Part shown: piece after piece, positions 1-7,505 of the stretch | Numbering within the stretch: position 1 is the first letter of the stretch | Layout of the letters: every line of letters starts with the position of its first letter | NCBI RefSeq assembly: GCF_017876155.1 | Contig: NZ_JAGINP010000022.1 | Location: 62,001 to 126,000 of the forward strand | Direction: 5' to 3' | Source: Azospirillum rugosum | GTDB taxonomy: Bacteria > Pseudomonadota > Alphaproteobacteria > Azospirillales > Azospirillaceae | Length of the DNA stretch: 64,000 nt | Position numbers and translations under genes: made by a program | Notes under the pieces: model-generated | Seen by the model: only the letters and a program-made list of their open reading frames with translations | Database searches by the model: none | Told to the model about the DNA's origin: nothing

Positions 1-148
1 CGCGGTGCGGATGAAGTCGGTCCGGTTGGAGTAGAACCCTTCCTGCACCAGCAGGTCGATGTGGCCGAGGTCGACGTAGCCGAGATTGATCGTGATCTTC
101 TCGCTGTCCGCAACCTTCACCCTTTGGTCCTGCATGTCCCCGGCCATC
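1..148 (-). CDS. Ribbon-helix-helix (CopG-type) regulator, N-terminal part
   Basis: Only the first 49 codons are in the window; the gene continues off the left edge. The visible residues include a strand-like EKITINLGYVDLGHIDLL segment followed by a helix ending in NRTDFIRTA, the pattern of a ribbon-helix-helix DNA-binding domain of the CopG/Arc class. The start at 148 is the first ATG; a second ATG at 136 is also possible. A near-perfect dyad lies 17 bases upstream of the start, which would fit autoregulation. The regulated pathway cannot be told from this fragment. Confidence 0.6.
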
Positions 149-164
149 CCATTTCCATCCGTTT

Positions 165-184
165 ACCATCCATCTGGATGGTAT
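165..184. promoter_or_regulatory. Inverted repeat, candidate operator of the RHH gene
   Basis: Eight-base arms TACCATCC and GGATGGTA flank a 4-base centre, and TATAT-like sequence abuts the repeat on the upstream side of the minus-strand gene at 148. Short dyads overlapping their own promoter are typical for ribbon-helix-helix autoregulators. The assignment is inferred from position. Confidence 0.45.
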
Positions 185-247
185 ATGGGCGGACAGGGCC
201 GTCGATCAAGGGTCCTGCGGCGGGATTCAGGGCAATCGCATCTCATG

Positions 248-270
248 CCCTCTCCCGCCCCGGGAGAGGG
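248..270. repeat. CCCTCTCCCG/CGGGAGAGGG palindrome
   Basis: Ten-base arms with a 3-base loop, located just past the stop codon of the alcohol dehydrogenase. It shares its core with larger elements near 14.7, 17.1 and 32.9 kb, so it is probably one member of a dispersed REP-like family that may also act as a terminator. Confidence 0.6.
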
Positions 271-304
271 ATCGAGGCGTGCGGGCGACGTTCGGATGGC
301 CCGC

Positions 305-1324
305 TCAGGCTCCGGTCGTCAGCACCATCCGGAAGCGGGCCTTGCCGCTCATCATGCGGGCGTAGGCCTCGGCGGCGCGGTCGAGCGGCGCGGTCTCGAT
401 CATCGTGCGGACGCCGGTCAGCGCGCTGAAGGCCATGGTGTCCTGCGAGTCCATCGCCGTCCCGGACGGCCAGCCCTGGATGGAGCGCCGCGCGGAGATG
501 AGCTGCAAGGGCGTGACCTCGATCGGGTCGGCGGTGACGCCGACGATCAGCAGCTTGCCGTCCACGCCCAGCCCGTCGACCACGGCGGTCATCGCCTTGG
601 AGCTGGTGGCGGTCGCCAGGATCACGCGGGCGCCGCCCAGCTTGGTCAGCTCCTCCGCAACGTTCTGCGCCTGGCTGTCGATGTAGCGGTGGGCGCCGAG
701 CTGCCGGGCGAGCGGCTCCTTGTCCGTGCCGCGCGCGATGGCGACCGTGTGGAACCCCATCTTCACGGCGAACTGCACGCCCAGATGCCCCAGCCCGCCG
801 ATGCCCAGGACGCCGACGAGGTCACCAGGGCGGGCGCCGCTGTGCCGCAGCGCGTTGAAGGTGGTGATGCCGGCGCAGAGCAGGGGTGCCGCCTCCTCCG
901 ACGACAGCTCGTCGGGCACCAGGGCCAGGGCCTCCGACGGCGCCACCATGTAGTCGGCGTAGCCGCCGTCGTAGTGGAGGCCGGGGGTCTGGGCGAAGCG
1001 GCAGTTGATGAAGTCGCCGCGCCGGCAGCGGTCGCACCGGCCGCAATGGCCGCCGTGCCAGCCGACGCCGACCCGCTGCCCCGCCGCCCAGGTCTGGACC
1101 CCCGCCCCCACCGCGTCAATGATCCCGACGATCTCGTGCCCGGGCACCCGCGGGTACTGGATGTTGGGGAAGGCCCCTTCCACGGTGAAGGCGTCGCTGT
1201 GGCAGATGCCGCAGGCCTGGACCTTGATGCGGACTTGGCCGGAAGCGGCTTCGGGAATGTCGCGCTCGATCAGTTCGAGCGGTCCGTTGGGTTGGGCAAC
1301 CTGCACCGCGCGCATCTTCGCCAT
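305..1324 (-). CDS. Zinc-dependent alcohol dehydrogenase
   Basis: A 339-residue medium-chain dehydrogenase/reductase, full length for the family. The catalytic zinc ligands are visible as C41 (in CGICHSD), H63 (GHE) and C150. The structural zinc lobe carries four cysteines, C94, C97, C100 and C108. A Rossmann nucleotide site GIGGLGHLG lies at about residues 174-182. It should oxidise alcohols or reduce aldehydes with NAD(H); the exact substrate cannot be told. It is a single cytoplasmic gene transcribed on the minus strand and separated from its neighbours. Confidence 0.93.
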   Translation of the reverse strand: MAKMRAVQVAQPNGPLELIERDIPEAASGQVRIKVQACGICHSDAFTVEGAFPNIQYPRVPGHEIVGIIDAVGAGVQTWAAGQRVGVGWHGGHCGRCDRCRRGDFINCRFAQTPGLHYDGGYADYMVAPSEALALVPDELSSEEAAPLLCAGITTFNALRHSGARPGDLVGVLGIGGLGHLGVQFAVKMGFHTVAIARGTDKEPLARQLGAHRYIDSQAQNVAEELTKLGGARVILATATSSKAMTAVVDGLGVDGKLLIVGVTADPIEVTPLQLISARRSIQGWPSGTAMDSQDTMAFSALTGVRTMIETAPLDRAAEAYARMMSGKARFRMVLTTGA

Positions 1325-1467
1325 GTCCGATCCCCCTTGCGTGTCCGGATGTCGTCTCCCTTATGGTGGCCCCCCTTGGGGCGGCGTGGCGCGACGCCCG
1401 TAGAGGCCCCGAACCAACAACCGTTTTCCCCCGCCGATGTTGCGCGGTCGTTTATCCCAAGCCGCCG

Positions 1468-1824
1468 TCAGACCCAGCCGAAGGCCCACGCCGCGCCGCC
1501 CGCGGCGACCGCCACCGCGACGAGGAACAACCCGACCGCGGAACGGCGCTGCTTCGCCTCGCGCTGCTCGACGTCGCGCCGTTTGCGGAGGAGATACTGC
1601 TGCTCGGGGCTGAGGAATTTCCCGGCGTCGGCGTCGAGCTTTGCGGAATAGCGCGGTTTGCGCCGTTTCAGCACGGACGACGACGACTTGGCTGAGAACG
1701 GGGACGCGAACGGAGTCCCCGCCCGGCCGGGCGATGGCCCGGATGCGCCCACCATCTCCGGAACCGAACCGGGCCCCAGACCCTTCTTGGCTTTCCGCGG
1801 CGCCTTGCGCCTTCTGCTCGCCAT
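1468..1824 (-). CDS. Small basic protein with C-terminal membrane helix
   Basis: A 118-residue protein of unknown function. The N-terminal half is rich in Lys, Arg, Ser and Pro and looks disordered. A charged KRRDVEQREAKQRR segment then leads into one hydrophobic helix at the extreme C-terminus (VGLFLVAVAVAAGGAAWAF), so it is probably a tail-anchored membrane protein facing the cytoplasm. GAGG lies about 7 bases before the ATG at 1824. I do not recognise a named family. Confidence 0.6.
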   Translation of the reverse strand: MASRRRKAPRKAKKGLGPGSVPEMVGASGPSPGRAGTPFASPFSAKSSSSVLKRRKPRYSAKLDADAGKFLSPEQQYLLRKRRDVEQREAKQRRSAVGLFLVAVAVAAGGAAWAFGWV

Positions 1825-1920
1825 GGCATGACCTCACTTTCGATGGCGCGCAGTGTCGCCCACCGCCGGGTGCGTCATCCAGGGACAAAATGACTCCCGC
1901 TGTGTCTCACCGCCCGCCCG

Positions 1921-2892
1921 TCACCGTCCCGCGCCGGCGTCGGCGGTGCTGCGGAAGCGCTTCCGGTAGTCGAGCGGCGTGATCCCCAGGTTGCGCAGGA
2001 AGGCGCGCCGCATGGTGCTGAGGTCGCCGAATCCGCAGCTGTGGGAAATGCGCTGGAGCGGTGCCGGCGTGTCCACCAGCATCCGGCGGGCGGCGTCCAG
2101 GCGGGCGGCGGCGACGAACTCCGCGGGCGTCCGGTTGGTGTCGCGGCGGAAGATGCGGGCGAAATTGCGCGGGCTCATCCCGGCCTGGAGCGCCAGCGAT
2201 TCGACCGACAGGTCGGACGACAGGTTCTCCAGCACATACTGCTGCGACCGCTGGATGGTCGTGCGGCTGGCGGTCTGGGCGGCCAGATGGGCGCTGAACT
2301 GCGACTGGCCGCCGGGCCGCTTCAGGAACATCACCATGTAGCGCGCGACCAGGAGTGCCAGATCCCGCCCGTGGTCCTCCTCCAGCAGGGACAGGGCGAG
2401 GTCGATGCCGGAGGTGACGCCGGCCGCCGTGCACAGCGCCCCGTCGCGGATGAAGATCTGGTCGTCGTCGACGGTCAGGTTGGGGTATTCGGCGCGCAGC
2501 TTGTCCGCGCATTCCCAATGGGTCGTCACCCGCCGCCCGTCCAGCAGCCCGGTGGCGGCCAGCAGGAAGACGCCGGTGCAGATGGAGCCGTAGCGGCGCA
2601 CGGTCGGCACGCGGCGGCGCAGCCAGGCGATCACCGCCGGGTCGATGGCGTCGAAGGACGGGTCGCCGCCGATCAGCAGCGTGTCGATCGGCTGGTCGGG
2701 GTCGTGGATGGTCCGGTCGGCCAGGAAGCGGAGGCTGCCGGTGCCGACGACGGGCCCCTCCGCCGTGCCCATCACCTGGACCTCGTAGGCGGCCGGGTCG
2801 CCGAGGCGGCGCGCCGCCTCCCAGAACACCTCCGCCGGCCCGACCACATCGAGCGACTGCACCCCCGGCGGAGCAAGGATCACGATCCGCAT
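1921..2892 (-). CDS. GlxA-type transcriptional regulator (DJ-1/PfpI plus AraC)
   Basis: About 323 residues. The N-terminal half, starting MRIVILAPPGVQSLDVVGP, is a DJ-1/PfpI amidase-like fold with the CTGVFLLAATGLL nucleophile-elbow region. The C-terminal ~100 residues are an AraC-type double helix-turn-helix (MSPRNFARIFRR, then FGDLSTMRRAF). This is the GlxA/FtrA regulator architecture. I start it at the ATG at 2892 because the DJ-1 strand begins there; an in-frame codon at 2937 would add 15 residues. It lies 75 bases downstream of the cobalt permease on the same strand and could belong to that unit, though its ligand is unknown. Confidence 0.88.
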   Translation of the reverse strand: MRIVILAPPGVQSLDVVGPAEVFWEAARRLGDPAAYEVQVMGTAEGPVVGTGSLRFLADRTIHDPDQPIDTLLIGGDPSFDAIDPAVIAWLRRRVPTVRRYGSICTGVFLLAATGLLDGRRVTTHWECADKLRAEYPNLTVDDDQIFIRDGALCTAAGVTSGIDLALSLLEEDHGRDLALLVARYMVMFLKRPGGQSQFSAHLAAQTASRTTIQRSQQYVLENLSSDLSVESLALQAGMSPRNFARIFRRDTNRTPAEFVAAARLDAARRMLVDTPAPLQRISHSCGFGDLSTMRRAFLRNLGITPLDYRKRFRSTADAGAGR

Positions 2893-2967
2893 CGTTCCGG
2901 CCCAATCATGACAGAGGGTGGCCGAGCGAACGGCCACCCCGTTTCCATCGTGCGTTCTCCGGTCCGA

Positions 2968-3621
2968 TTACACAGCAACCGGGCCAGCAAGGGTCGTGTA
3001 GCGCAGGATCGGGTTGTCTGTCTTCAGGCGGCCGAGCGCGCGCAGCAGGCCGCAGCTCAGCGCCGGCTCGCACAGCACCACCGGCAGGTAGGAGGCCGCG
3101 AAGACGGCCCAGTCGGCGAGCGGGGTAGCCTCTTCGCCGAGCATCAGCCAGAAGCCGACCATCGCGACCACGCCGCTGTAGTACACGGCGTCGAAGCGCA
3201 GCACCGACGACCAGCGCAGCTGGTCCAGCTTGCCGGCCTCCAGCAGGCCGCGCCCCACGGTCAGGTGTGCGCCGACCAGCGGGACGATCAGCGACAGCGC
3301 GTTCACGCTGAGATGCACGAGGTCCTGCGGTTCGAACAGCAGGCCCTGGAACAGCAGCCCGATGGCGAAGCCGAACATTGTCGGGCGGAAGCCGAAGATG
3401 AAGTAGACCGCCGACGCGCCGATGAAGTGCAGCTCCGACGGGCCGACCGGCTGATGCCAGACCTCCATCAGGACCGAGAAGAAGGCCGCGGCCAGCAGCG
3501 ACTTCACCCATTCCGTCGGCCGCCGCAGGAAGGACGGCGCGTGGGACGACAGGACGCCGAACACGGCGGCGTTGGCGCCCATGATCTTCGCGGCGGACAG
3601 CATGCCCGGTTCGATGTGCAT
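2968..3621 (-). CDS. CbiM-like cobalt/nickel permease (ECF S-component type)
   Basis: A 217-residue membrane protein with about six or seven helices. It opens with MHIEPG, matching the metal-binding N-terminus of CbiM/NikM (Met1-His2), and has SELHFIG where CbiM has its second histidine loop. The ATG at 3621 is chosen because it places the Met-His motif at the N-terminus and has AGGAG six bases upstream. No CbiN, CbiQ or CbiO gene is nearby. It is the last gene of the nitrile hydratase operon, so the likely role is supplying cobalt for that enzyme. The family call is from motifs; the metal is inferred from context. Confidence 0.78.
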   Translation of the reverse strand: MHIEPGMLSAAKIMGANAAVFGVLSSHAPSFLRRPTEWVKSLLAAAFFSVLMEVWHQPVGPSELHFIGASAVYFIFGFRPTMFGFAIGLLFQGLLFEPQDLVHLSVNALSLIVPLVGAHLTVGRGLLEAGKLDQLRWSSVLRFDAVYYSGVVAMVGFWLMLGEEATPLADWAVFAASYLPVVLCEPALSCGLLRALGRLKTDNPILRYTTLAGPVAV

Positions 3622-3665
3622 CAAAGTCTCCTAGGCTGGGAAAGGCGTGCGGATAGAAAAGCCGG

Positions 3666-3998
3666 TCAGGCAGCTGCGCCGGTGCGGGCGGCCAGCTCCT
3701 CCGGCGTGGTCAGCCCGTGCTGGAGCATCGTCGCCTCCAGCGCGGCCAGCCATTGCTCGTAGTAGTTCCAGTCCGGGGTGTGGGGGGTCTGAGCACGCTC
3801 CCAATCGCCGATGGCGGCGATCAGGTTGCGGCGGAAATCCTCCCACTCGAAATGGCCGTCGCGGGCAAGCGCCAGGGCGACCCCGAAGGCCGAGCGCTCC
3901 CACTCCGACGCGAAGCAGAGCGTGCCGTTGGCCCGCGGCGGCGTGTCCCCGGCCCCCATCATGCTGGTGACCGCATACTGTTCGAACTGGGTCAGCAT
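3666..3998 (-). CDS. Nitrile hydratase activator (P14K/NhhG-type, beta-subunit-like)
   Basis: A 110-residue protein resembling the N-terminal part of nitrile hydratase beta subunits: NGTLCFASEWERSAFGVALALA, then FRRNLIAAIGDWE and a YYEQWLAALEATMLQHG helix that parallels YYEKWLGGICGYFV in the beta subunit of this operon. Such small beta-like proteins escort the alpha subunit and insert cobalt in cobalt-type nitrile hydratases. It follows the alpha gene by 14 bases, the order (beta, alpha, activator) known from Rhodococcus nhhBAG. Confidence 0.85.
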   Translation of the reverse strand: MLTQFEQYAVTSMMGAGDTPPRANGTLCFASEWERSAFGVALALARDGHFEWEDFRRNLIAAIGDWERAQTPHTPDWNYYEQWLAALEATMLQHGLTTPEELAARTGAAA

Positions 3999-4012
3999 CG
4001 CGTGTCCTCCCG

Positions 4013-4633
4013 TCAGGCGGCGTTGGCGACGGCCACGCCCATCATCGATTCCGGCGTGACCAGGGCGGCCAGCTCGGCCTCGCTCATGCCCTCGGTGCCG
4101 GCGGGGCGTTCGGGGATGACGAACCAGCGGATCTGCGCGCTGCTGTCCCAGACCTTCACCTCGGTGGCGGTCGGCACGTCCAGGCCGAACTCCTTCAGCA
4201 CGGCACGCGGTTCGCGAGCGGCGCGGCTGCGGAAGGTCGGGTCCTTGTACCAGTAGGGCGGCAGGCCCAGCACCGGCCAGGGATAGCAGCTGCACAGCGT
4301 GCAGATGATCAGGTTGTGCACGCCCTCCCCGTTGGCGACGGCGCGCATGTGCTCCCCCTCCGCCCCGGCCATGCCCTCGGGGAGGTCCGTCAGCTCGGCG
4401 ATGGCGGCCGGCGTGTCCGCGACCAGGCGCTGCTTGAAGGCTGGATCGACCCAGGCGCGGGCGACGATCTTCGCGCCGTTGAAGGGGCCCATCCTGGTTT
4501 CGAAGACCTTCAGCACCGTGTCCACGGTTGTGGCGTTGATGATGCCCTTCTCGATCAGCAGGGCTTCGAGCGCCTTGGCGCGGGCGGCGCTGCGGGCTTC
4601 GCGGTCGTTGGGGTATTGGAAGCGGTCGGACAT
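4013..4633 (-). CDS. nthA: Nitrile hydratase alpha subunit, cobalt type
   Basis: A 206-residue subunit of the heterodimeric enzyme that hydrates nitriles to amides. The metal-claw motif CTLCSCYPW starts at C111, giving ligands C111, C114, S115 and C116. Threonine after the first cysteine (CTLCSC) marks the cobalt type; iron enzymes have CSLCSC. The C-terminus (SAQIRWFVIPERPAGT) is typical. The ATG at 4633 lies 14 bases past the beta-subunit stop. The reading frame stays open upstream, but only this start gives the normal family N-terminus. Confidence 0.95.
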   Translation of the reverse strand: MSDRFQYPNDREARSAARAKALEALLIEKGIINATTVDTVLKVFETRMGPFNGAKIVARAWVDPAFKQRLVADTPAAIAELTDLPEGMAGAEGEHMRAVANGEGVHNLIICTLCSCYPWPVLGLPPYWYKDPTFRSRAAREPRAVLKEFGLDVPTATEVKVWDSSAQIRWFVIPERPAGTEGMSEAELAALVTPESMMGVAVANAA

Positions 4634-4647
4634 CGTCGTCTCCGGGA

Positions 4648-5382
4648 TCAGGCGGCGGTGGCCACGTAGGTGGCGTAGAGGTCGGCGTAGAGCGTGACGT
4701 TCGGTTCGGTGTTGCCGGGCCACAGCTCCTCCACCGCGAAGCGGACGCAGTAGACGGGCATGGGCGCGCCGATGCCGTCGGTGCCGGTGTCGGTCAGGTA
4801 GCCGTAGGCGCCGGGATAGACCGTCTCCACCACGCCGCTGCGGTTGCGCAGGAAGCCCGGCAGGCGGGTGTGCACGATCGAGGGCACGTTGCGGATGTGC
4901 ACGGCGTCGCCCTCCTTGAAGGCCGGCGCGATGTCCAGGTCGCTCTTGGGCGAGTCGCCCTCCATCAGGTACCGCTCGACGCGCTGGTCGATGGTCGTGC
5001 CGGCGGCGGGAGCGGCGGAGTCCTGCGGCAGCGGCTTGTCCGGGTCGGCGTAATATTCGGCGGTGCGCGCCTCCAGCTCCTCCTCCGTGATGTAGCCGTT
5101 GGCGACGAAATAGCCGCAGATGCCGCCCAGCCACTTCTCGTAATAGCGGTACTTGAAGTAATCGAAGGGGTTCATGGCCTCCGCCCCCTTGCGCAGGTCG
5201 GCCCAGGTCCAGACGGTGCGGAAGGCGCTGGGCGTGGCGGGCAGCGGCAATTGGCTGCTGAGCGCCATCATGGCCGTGTGGATGCCGAAGATGCGCTTTT
5301 CCCACTCCTCCACGAACACGCGGGTCTCCGTCGACACGGGGCCGAGACTTTCCAGGCCGCCGAGGTAATGTTGCAGCTTCAT
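4648..5382 (-). CDS. nthB: Nitrile hydratase beta subunit
   Basis: A 244-residue protein with the characteristic start LGGLESLGPV and the W-K-I-F-G helix region. The C-terminal SH3-like barrel (FKEGDAVHIRNV, then HTRLPGFLRNRSGVVETVYPGAY) is complete. It pairs with the alpha subunit encoded immediately downstream. Beta-before-alpha gene order is the arrangement of cobalt-type operons. It lies 45 bases after the CobW-type GTPase gene. Confidence 0.95.
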   Translation of the reverse strand: MKLQHYLGGLESLGPVSTETRVFVEEWEKRIFGIHTAMMALSSQLPLPATPSAFRTVWTWADLRKGAEAMNPFDYFKYRYYEKWLGGICGYFVANGYITEEELEARTAEYYADPDKPLPQDSAAPAAGTTIDQRVERYLMEGDSPKSDLDIAPAFKEGDAVHIRNVPSIVHTRLPGFLRNRSGVVETVYPGAYGYLTDTGTDGIGAPMPVYCVRFAVEELWPGNTEPNVTLYADLYATYVATAA

Positions 5383-5427
5383 CGACCGAACTCCTGATGA
5401 TTTGACCGGTGATCTTTGGAAGAAGCG

Positions 5428-6423
5428 TCAGGCGGCGACGGCCGGTGCTGGGGCCGGGGCGGCGACGCAGCCCTCCAGGCCGGCGCGCAGCTCCTCGGCG
5501 TCGAGGTTGCGGCCGATGAAGACGATCTGGCTGCGCCGCTCGTCGCCGGGGGTCCAGGGGCGGCCCGGCCGGCCGTCCAGCGTCATGTGGACGCCGTGGA
5601 AGACGAAGCGCCGGTTCTCCCCGGCGAGGCTCAGCACGCCCTTCATGCGCAGGAGGTCGCGCCCCTTCGCCTGGACGAGGCGGTTCAGCCAGCCGTCGAC
5701 CGCCGCCCCGTCCAGGGCGCCGGGCTGCGTGAAGGCGACGCAGGCGATGTCCGCCGCGTGCTCATGCTCGTGCTCGCCGAGGATGTCCGGGTCGAGGCGC
5801 AGGATGTTCTGCAGGTCGAAGGCGCCGATGTCGAGGATGCCGGACAGGGCGATCGCGCACTGTTCCGTCCGGTGGATCGTCGCCAGCGGATTCAAGGTGC
5901 GGATGTCGCGGGCGACCGCGTCGACCATGGCCGGGGATTCCAGGTCGGTCTTGTTCAGCAGGATCACGTCGGCGAAGGCGATCTGCTCCCGCGCCTCGTC
6001 GTGGGTGAGCTGAAGCGGCAGGTGCCGCGCGTCGGCCACGGTGACGATCGCGTCCAGCCGGTAGTGCAGGCGCAGCCGCTCGTCCAGGACGAAGGACTGG
6101 ATGACGGGTGCCGGGTCGGCCAGACCGCTCGTTTCGATCACCACGCGGTCGAAGGGGCGGTCGCCGCCAAGATCGCCGTCGATCAGCCGGGTCAGCGCCG
6201 CGATCAGGTCGCCGCGCACGATGCAGCACACGCACCCGTTGTTCAGCTCGATGACCGTTTCGTCGGTCGCGGTCACCAGCTGCCCGTCGATGCCGAGTTC
6301 ACCGAACTCGTTCACGATGACCGCGGTGCGCGCCCCGCCGCTTTCGGCCAGGATGCGGTTCAGCAGCGTCGTCTTGCCGGCGCCGAGGAATCCGGTCAGC
6401 ACCGTGACGGGGATCAATCGCAT
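5428..6423 (-). CDS. CobW/COG0523-type GTPase, putative metallochaperone
   Basis: A 331-residue G3E-family GTPase. The P-loop GFLGAGKTT is at residues 11-19, the metal-binding CVCC motif at 64-67, ETSG (Walker B region) follows, and NKTD gives guanine specificity. A short HEHEH cluster lies before the C-terminal CobW_C domain. Homologues include the P47K activator of iron-type nitrile hydratases and cobalt or zinc chaperones. It is the first gene of the nitrile hydratase operon, with GGAG eight bases before the ATG. Its metal is inferred to be cobalt because the alpha subunit is cobalt type. Confidence 0.9.
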   Translation of the reverse strand: MRLIPVTVLTGFLGAGKTTLLNRILAESGGARTAVIVNEFGELGIDGQLVTATDETVIELNNGCVCCIVRGDLIAALTRLIDGDLGGDRPFDRVVIETSGLADPAPVIQSFVLDERLRLHYRLDAIVTVADARHLPLQLTHDEAREQIAFADVILLNKTDLESPAMVDAVARDIRTLNPLATIHRTEQCAIALSGILDIGAFDLQNILRLDPDILGEHEHEHAADIACVAFTQPGALDGAAVDGWLNRLVQAKGRDLLRMKGVLSLAGENRRFVFHGVHMTLDGRPGRPWTPGDERRSQIVFIGRNLDAEELRAGLEGCVAAPAPAPAVAA

Positions 6424-6741
6424 GGCGATGCTCCGTACGTTTTGAATGTCTGTATTCAGCGATGATCAGCGTGGGCGGGGCGCCTGTCCCTTGACGCCAG
6501 GATCTTTACTGTCCATTTCGACTGTGATCCGACATAGGACTGCCGTTCTTTTTAAGCCCACCCGATCTGCGCTGCGGGTATATTGCAGCGCATCCACGCT
6601 GTTCGTTCAACACACGATTGGAGGCAGACTCGGACAAACCGGCTTACATTTCCTGCCAGCGATTTATGAGCGCCGATTGGCTCGACTCGGCTGCGGAGGG
6701 GTTAAGCATGCCCGCCTGTCACCATCGCCGGACGCATCGCC
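6424..6741. other. Intergenic region between the nitrile hydratase operon and the J-like gene
   Basis: A 318-base divergent spacer, noticeably less GC-rich than its surroundings. It must hold the promoter of the minus-strand cobalt operon and that of the plus-strand gene. I see no cobalamin-riboswitch box and no convincing sigma-70 pair. A 17-codon open frame with a good GGAGGGG site starts at 6708. Confidence 0.5.
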
Positions 6742-6761
6742 GTGGCAACCGCGCGGCTCAT
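6708..6761 (+). CDS. Possible 17-residue leader peptide
   Basis: An ATG at 6708 preceded by GGAGGGG (8-base spacing) opens a short frame encoding MPACHHRRTHRGNRAAH that stops at 6762. It overlaps the GTG start of the J-like gene, which has no clear ribosome binding site of its own. Translational coupling is therefore possible. Nothing but the ribosome binding site supports it as a real peptide. Confidence 0.25.
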
Positions 6762-7437
6762 TAGAAACCTGCTGCGGCTGGTCTTCCGCCGCAGCGCGAC
6801 GCTGGCGGGCGACGCCTGGACCGGCCGTTCCTGGCGGCGGGAAGGCTCCTATGGGTCGGCCGACGCCGCCGCCATGGCCGCCCGCTGCCGCCGGGAGTTG
6901 GCCGCGGCGCGGGCCGAGCGGCAGAGCCGCGTCGCGGATCTGCTCCGCTACGGCGAGGCGCGCGAGGTGCTGGTCGCGCGGGAGGCGGCGGCTCCGCCGG
7001 GCGCGGAAAAGGAGGCGCTGCGCCGGTCGCTGTCACGGCTCGACGACACGCTGACCGCCTGGTTCGAGGAGCTTGACCGGCTGGAGGCGCGCATCGCCGC
7101 GCTGGACTCCGACCTCGCCTTCTACGCCGCCCTGGCCGGGGAGGAGATGGGCGCCAGCCCTGGCGGGGCTTCCGGCAACGCTGGCGGAGCGTCGGGCGGC
7201 ACCGGCCGCGAGCAGGCGCGTCCGGCTTCCGATCCGGATCTCGCCCGCCACCTCGCCGCGCTGGGCCTGTCCGCCATGCCCGCGAACCTGCCGGAGTTGA
7301 AGGCCGCCTACCGGGCGCGCCTGAAGGCGGTGCACCCCGACCTTGGTCCGCAGACCGACCCGCGCGCCGCGACGGAGGCCACCGCGGCGGCCACGGTCGC
7401 CTTCGCCGAACTGCGCAAGCACTTCGTCCGTGCATGA
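6742..7437 (+). CDS. J-domain-like protein
   Basis: A 231-residue protein. The N-terminus has a hydrophobic/basic stretch, residues 35-135 are Ala/Arg/Glu-rich and probably coiled coil (AAMAARCRRELAAARAE, then LDRLEARIAALDSDL), and a Gly/Ser linker follows. The last ~55 residues contain LKAAYRARLKAVHPD, which matches helices II-III and the HPD loop of DnaJ domains, so it probably recruits an Hsp70. The N-terminal partner specificity is unknown. The first in-frame start after the TAA at 6703 is the GTG at 6742; a later start cannot be excluded. Confidence 0.7.
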   Translation: MATARLIRNLLRLVFRRSATLAGDAWTGRSWRREGSYGSADAAAMAARCRRELAAARAERQSRVADLLRYGEAREVLVAREAAAPPGAEKEALRRSLSRLDDTLTAWFEELDRLEARIAALDSDLAFYAALAGEEMGASPGGASGNAGGASGGTGREQARPASDPDLARHLAALGLSAMPANLPELKAAYRARLKAVHPDLGPQTDPRAATEATAAATVAFAELRKHFVRA

Positions 7438-7505
7438 ACGGCCGCGCCTGAACTTCTGGCGGTATTCGCCGTTACAGGAGTTCGGCACGGGAGGAACCGC
7501 TCATC

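Noticed and set aside
4013..4633. Iron-type nitrile hydratase, suggested by the CobW-type neighbour
   Set aside because: The claw motif is CTLCSC with Thr, the cobalt signature, and a P14K-type activator is present.
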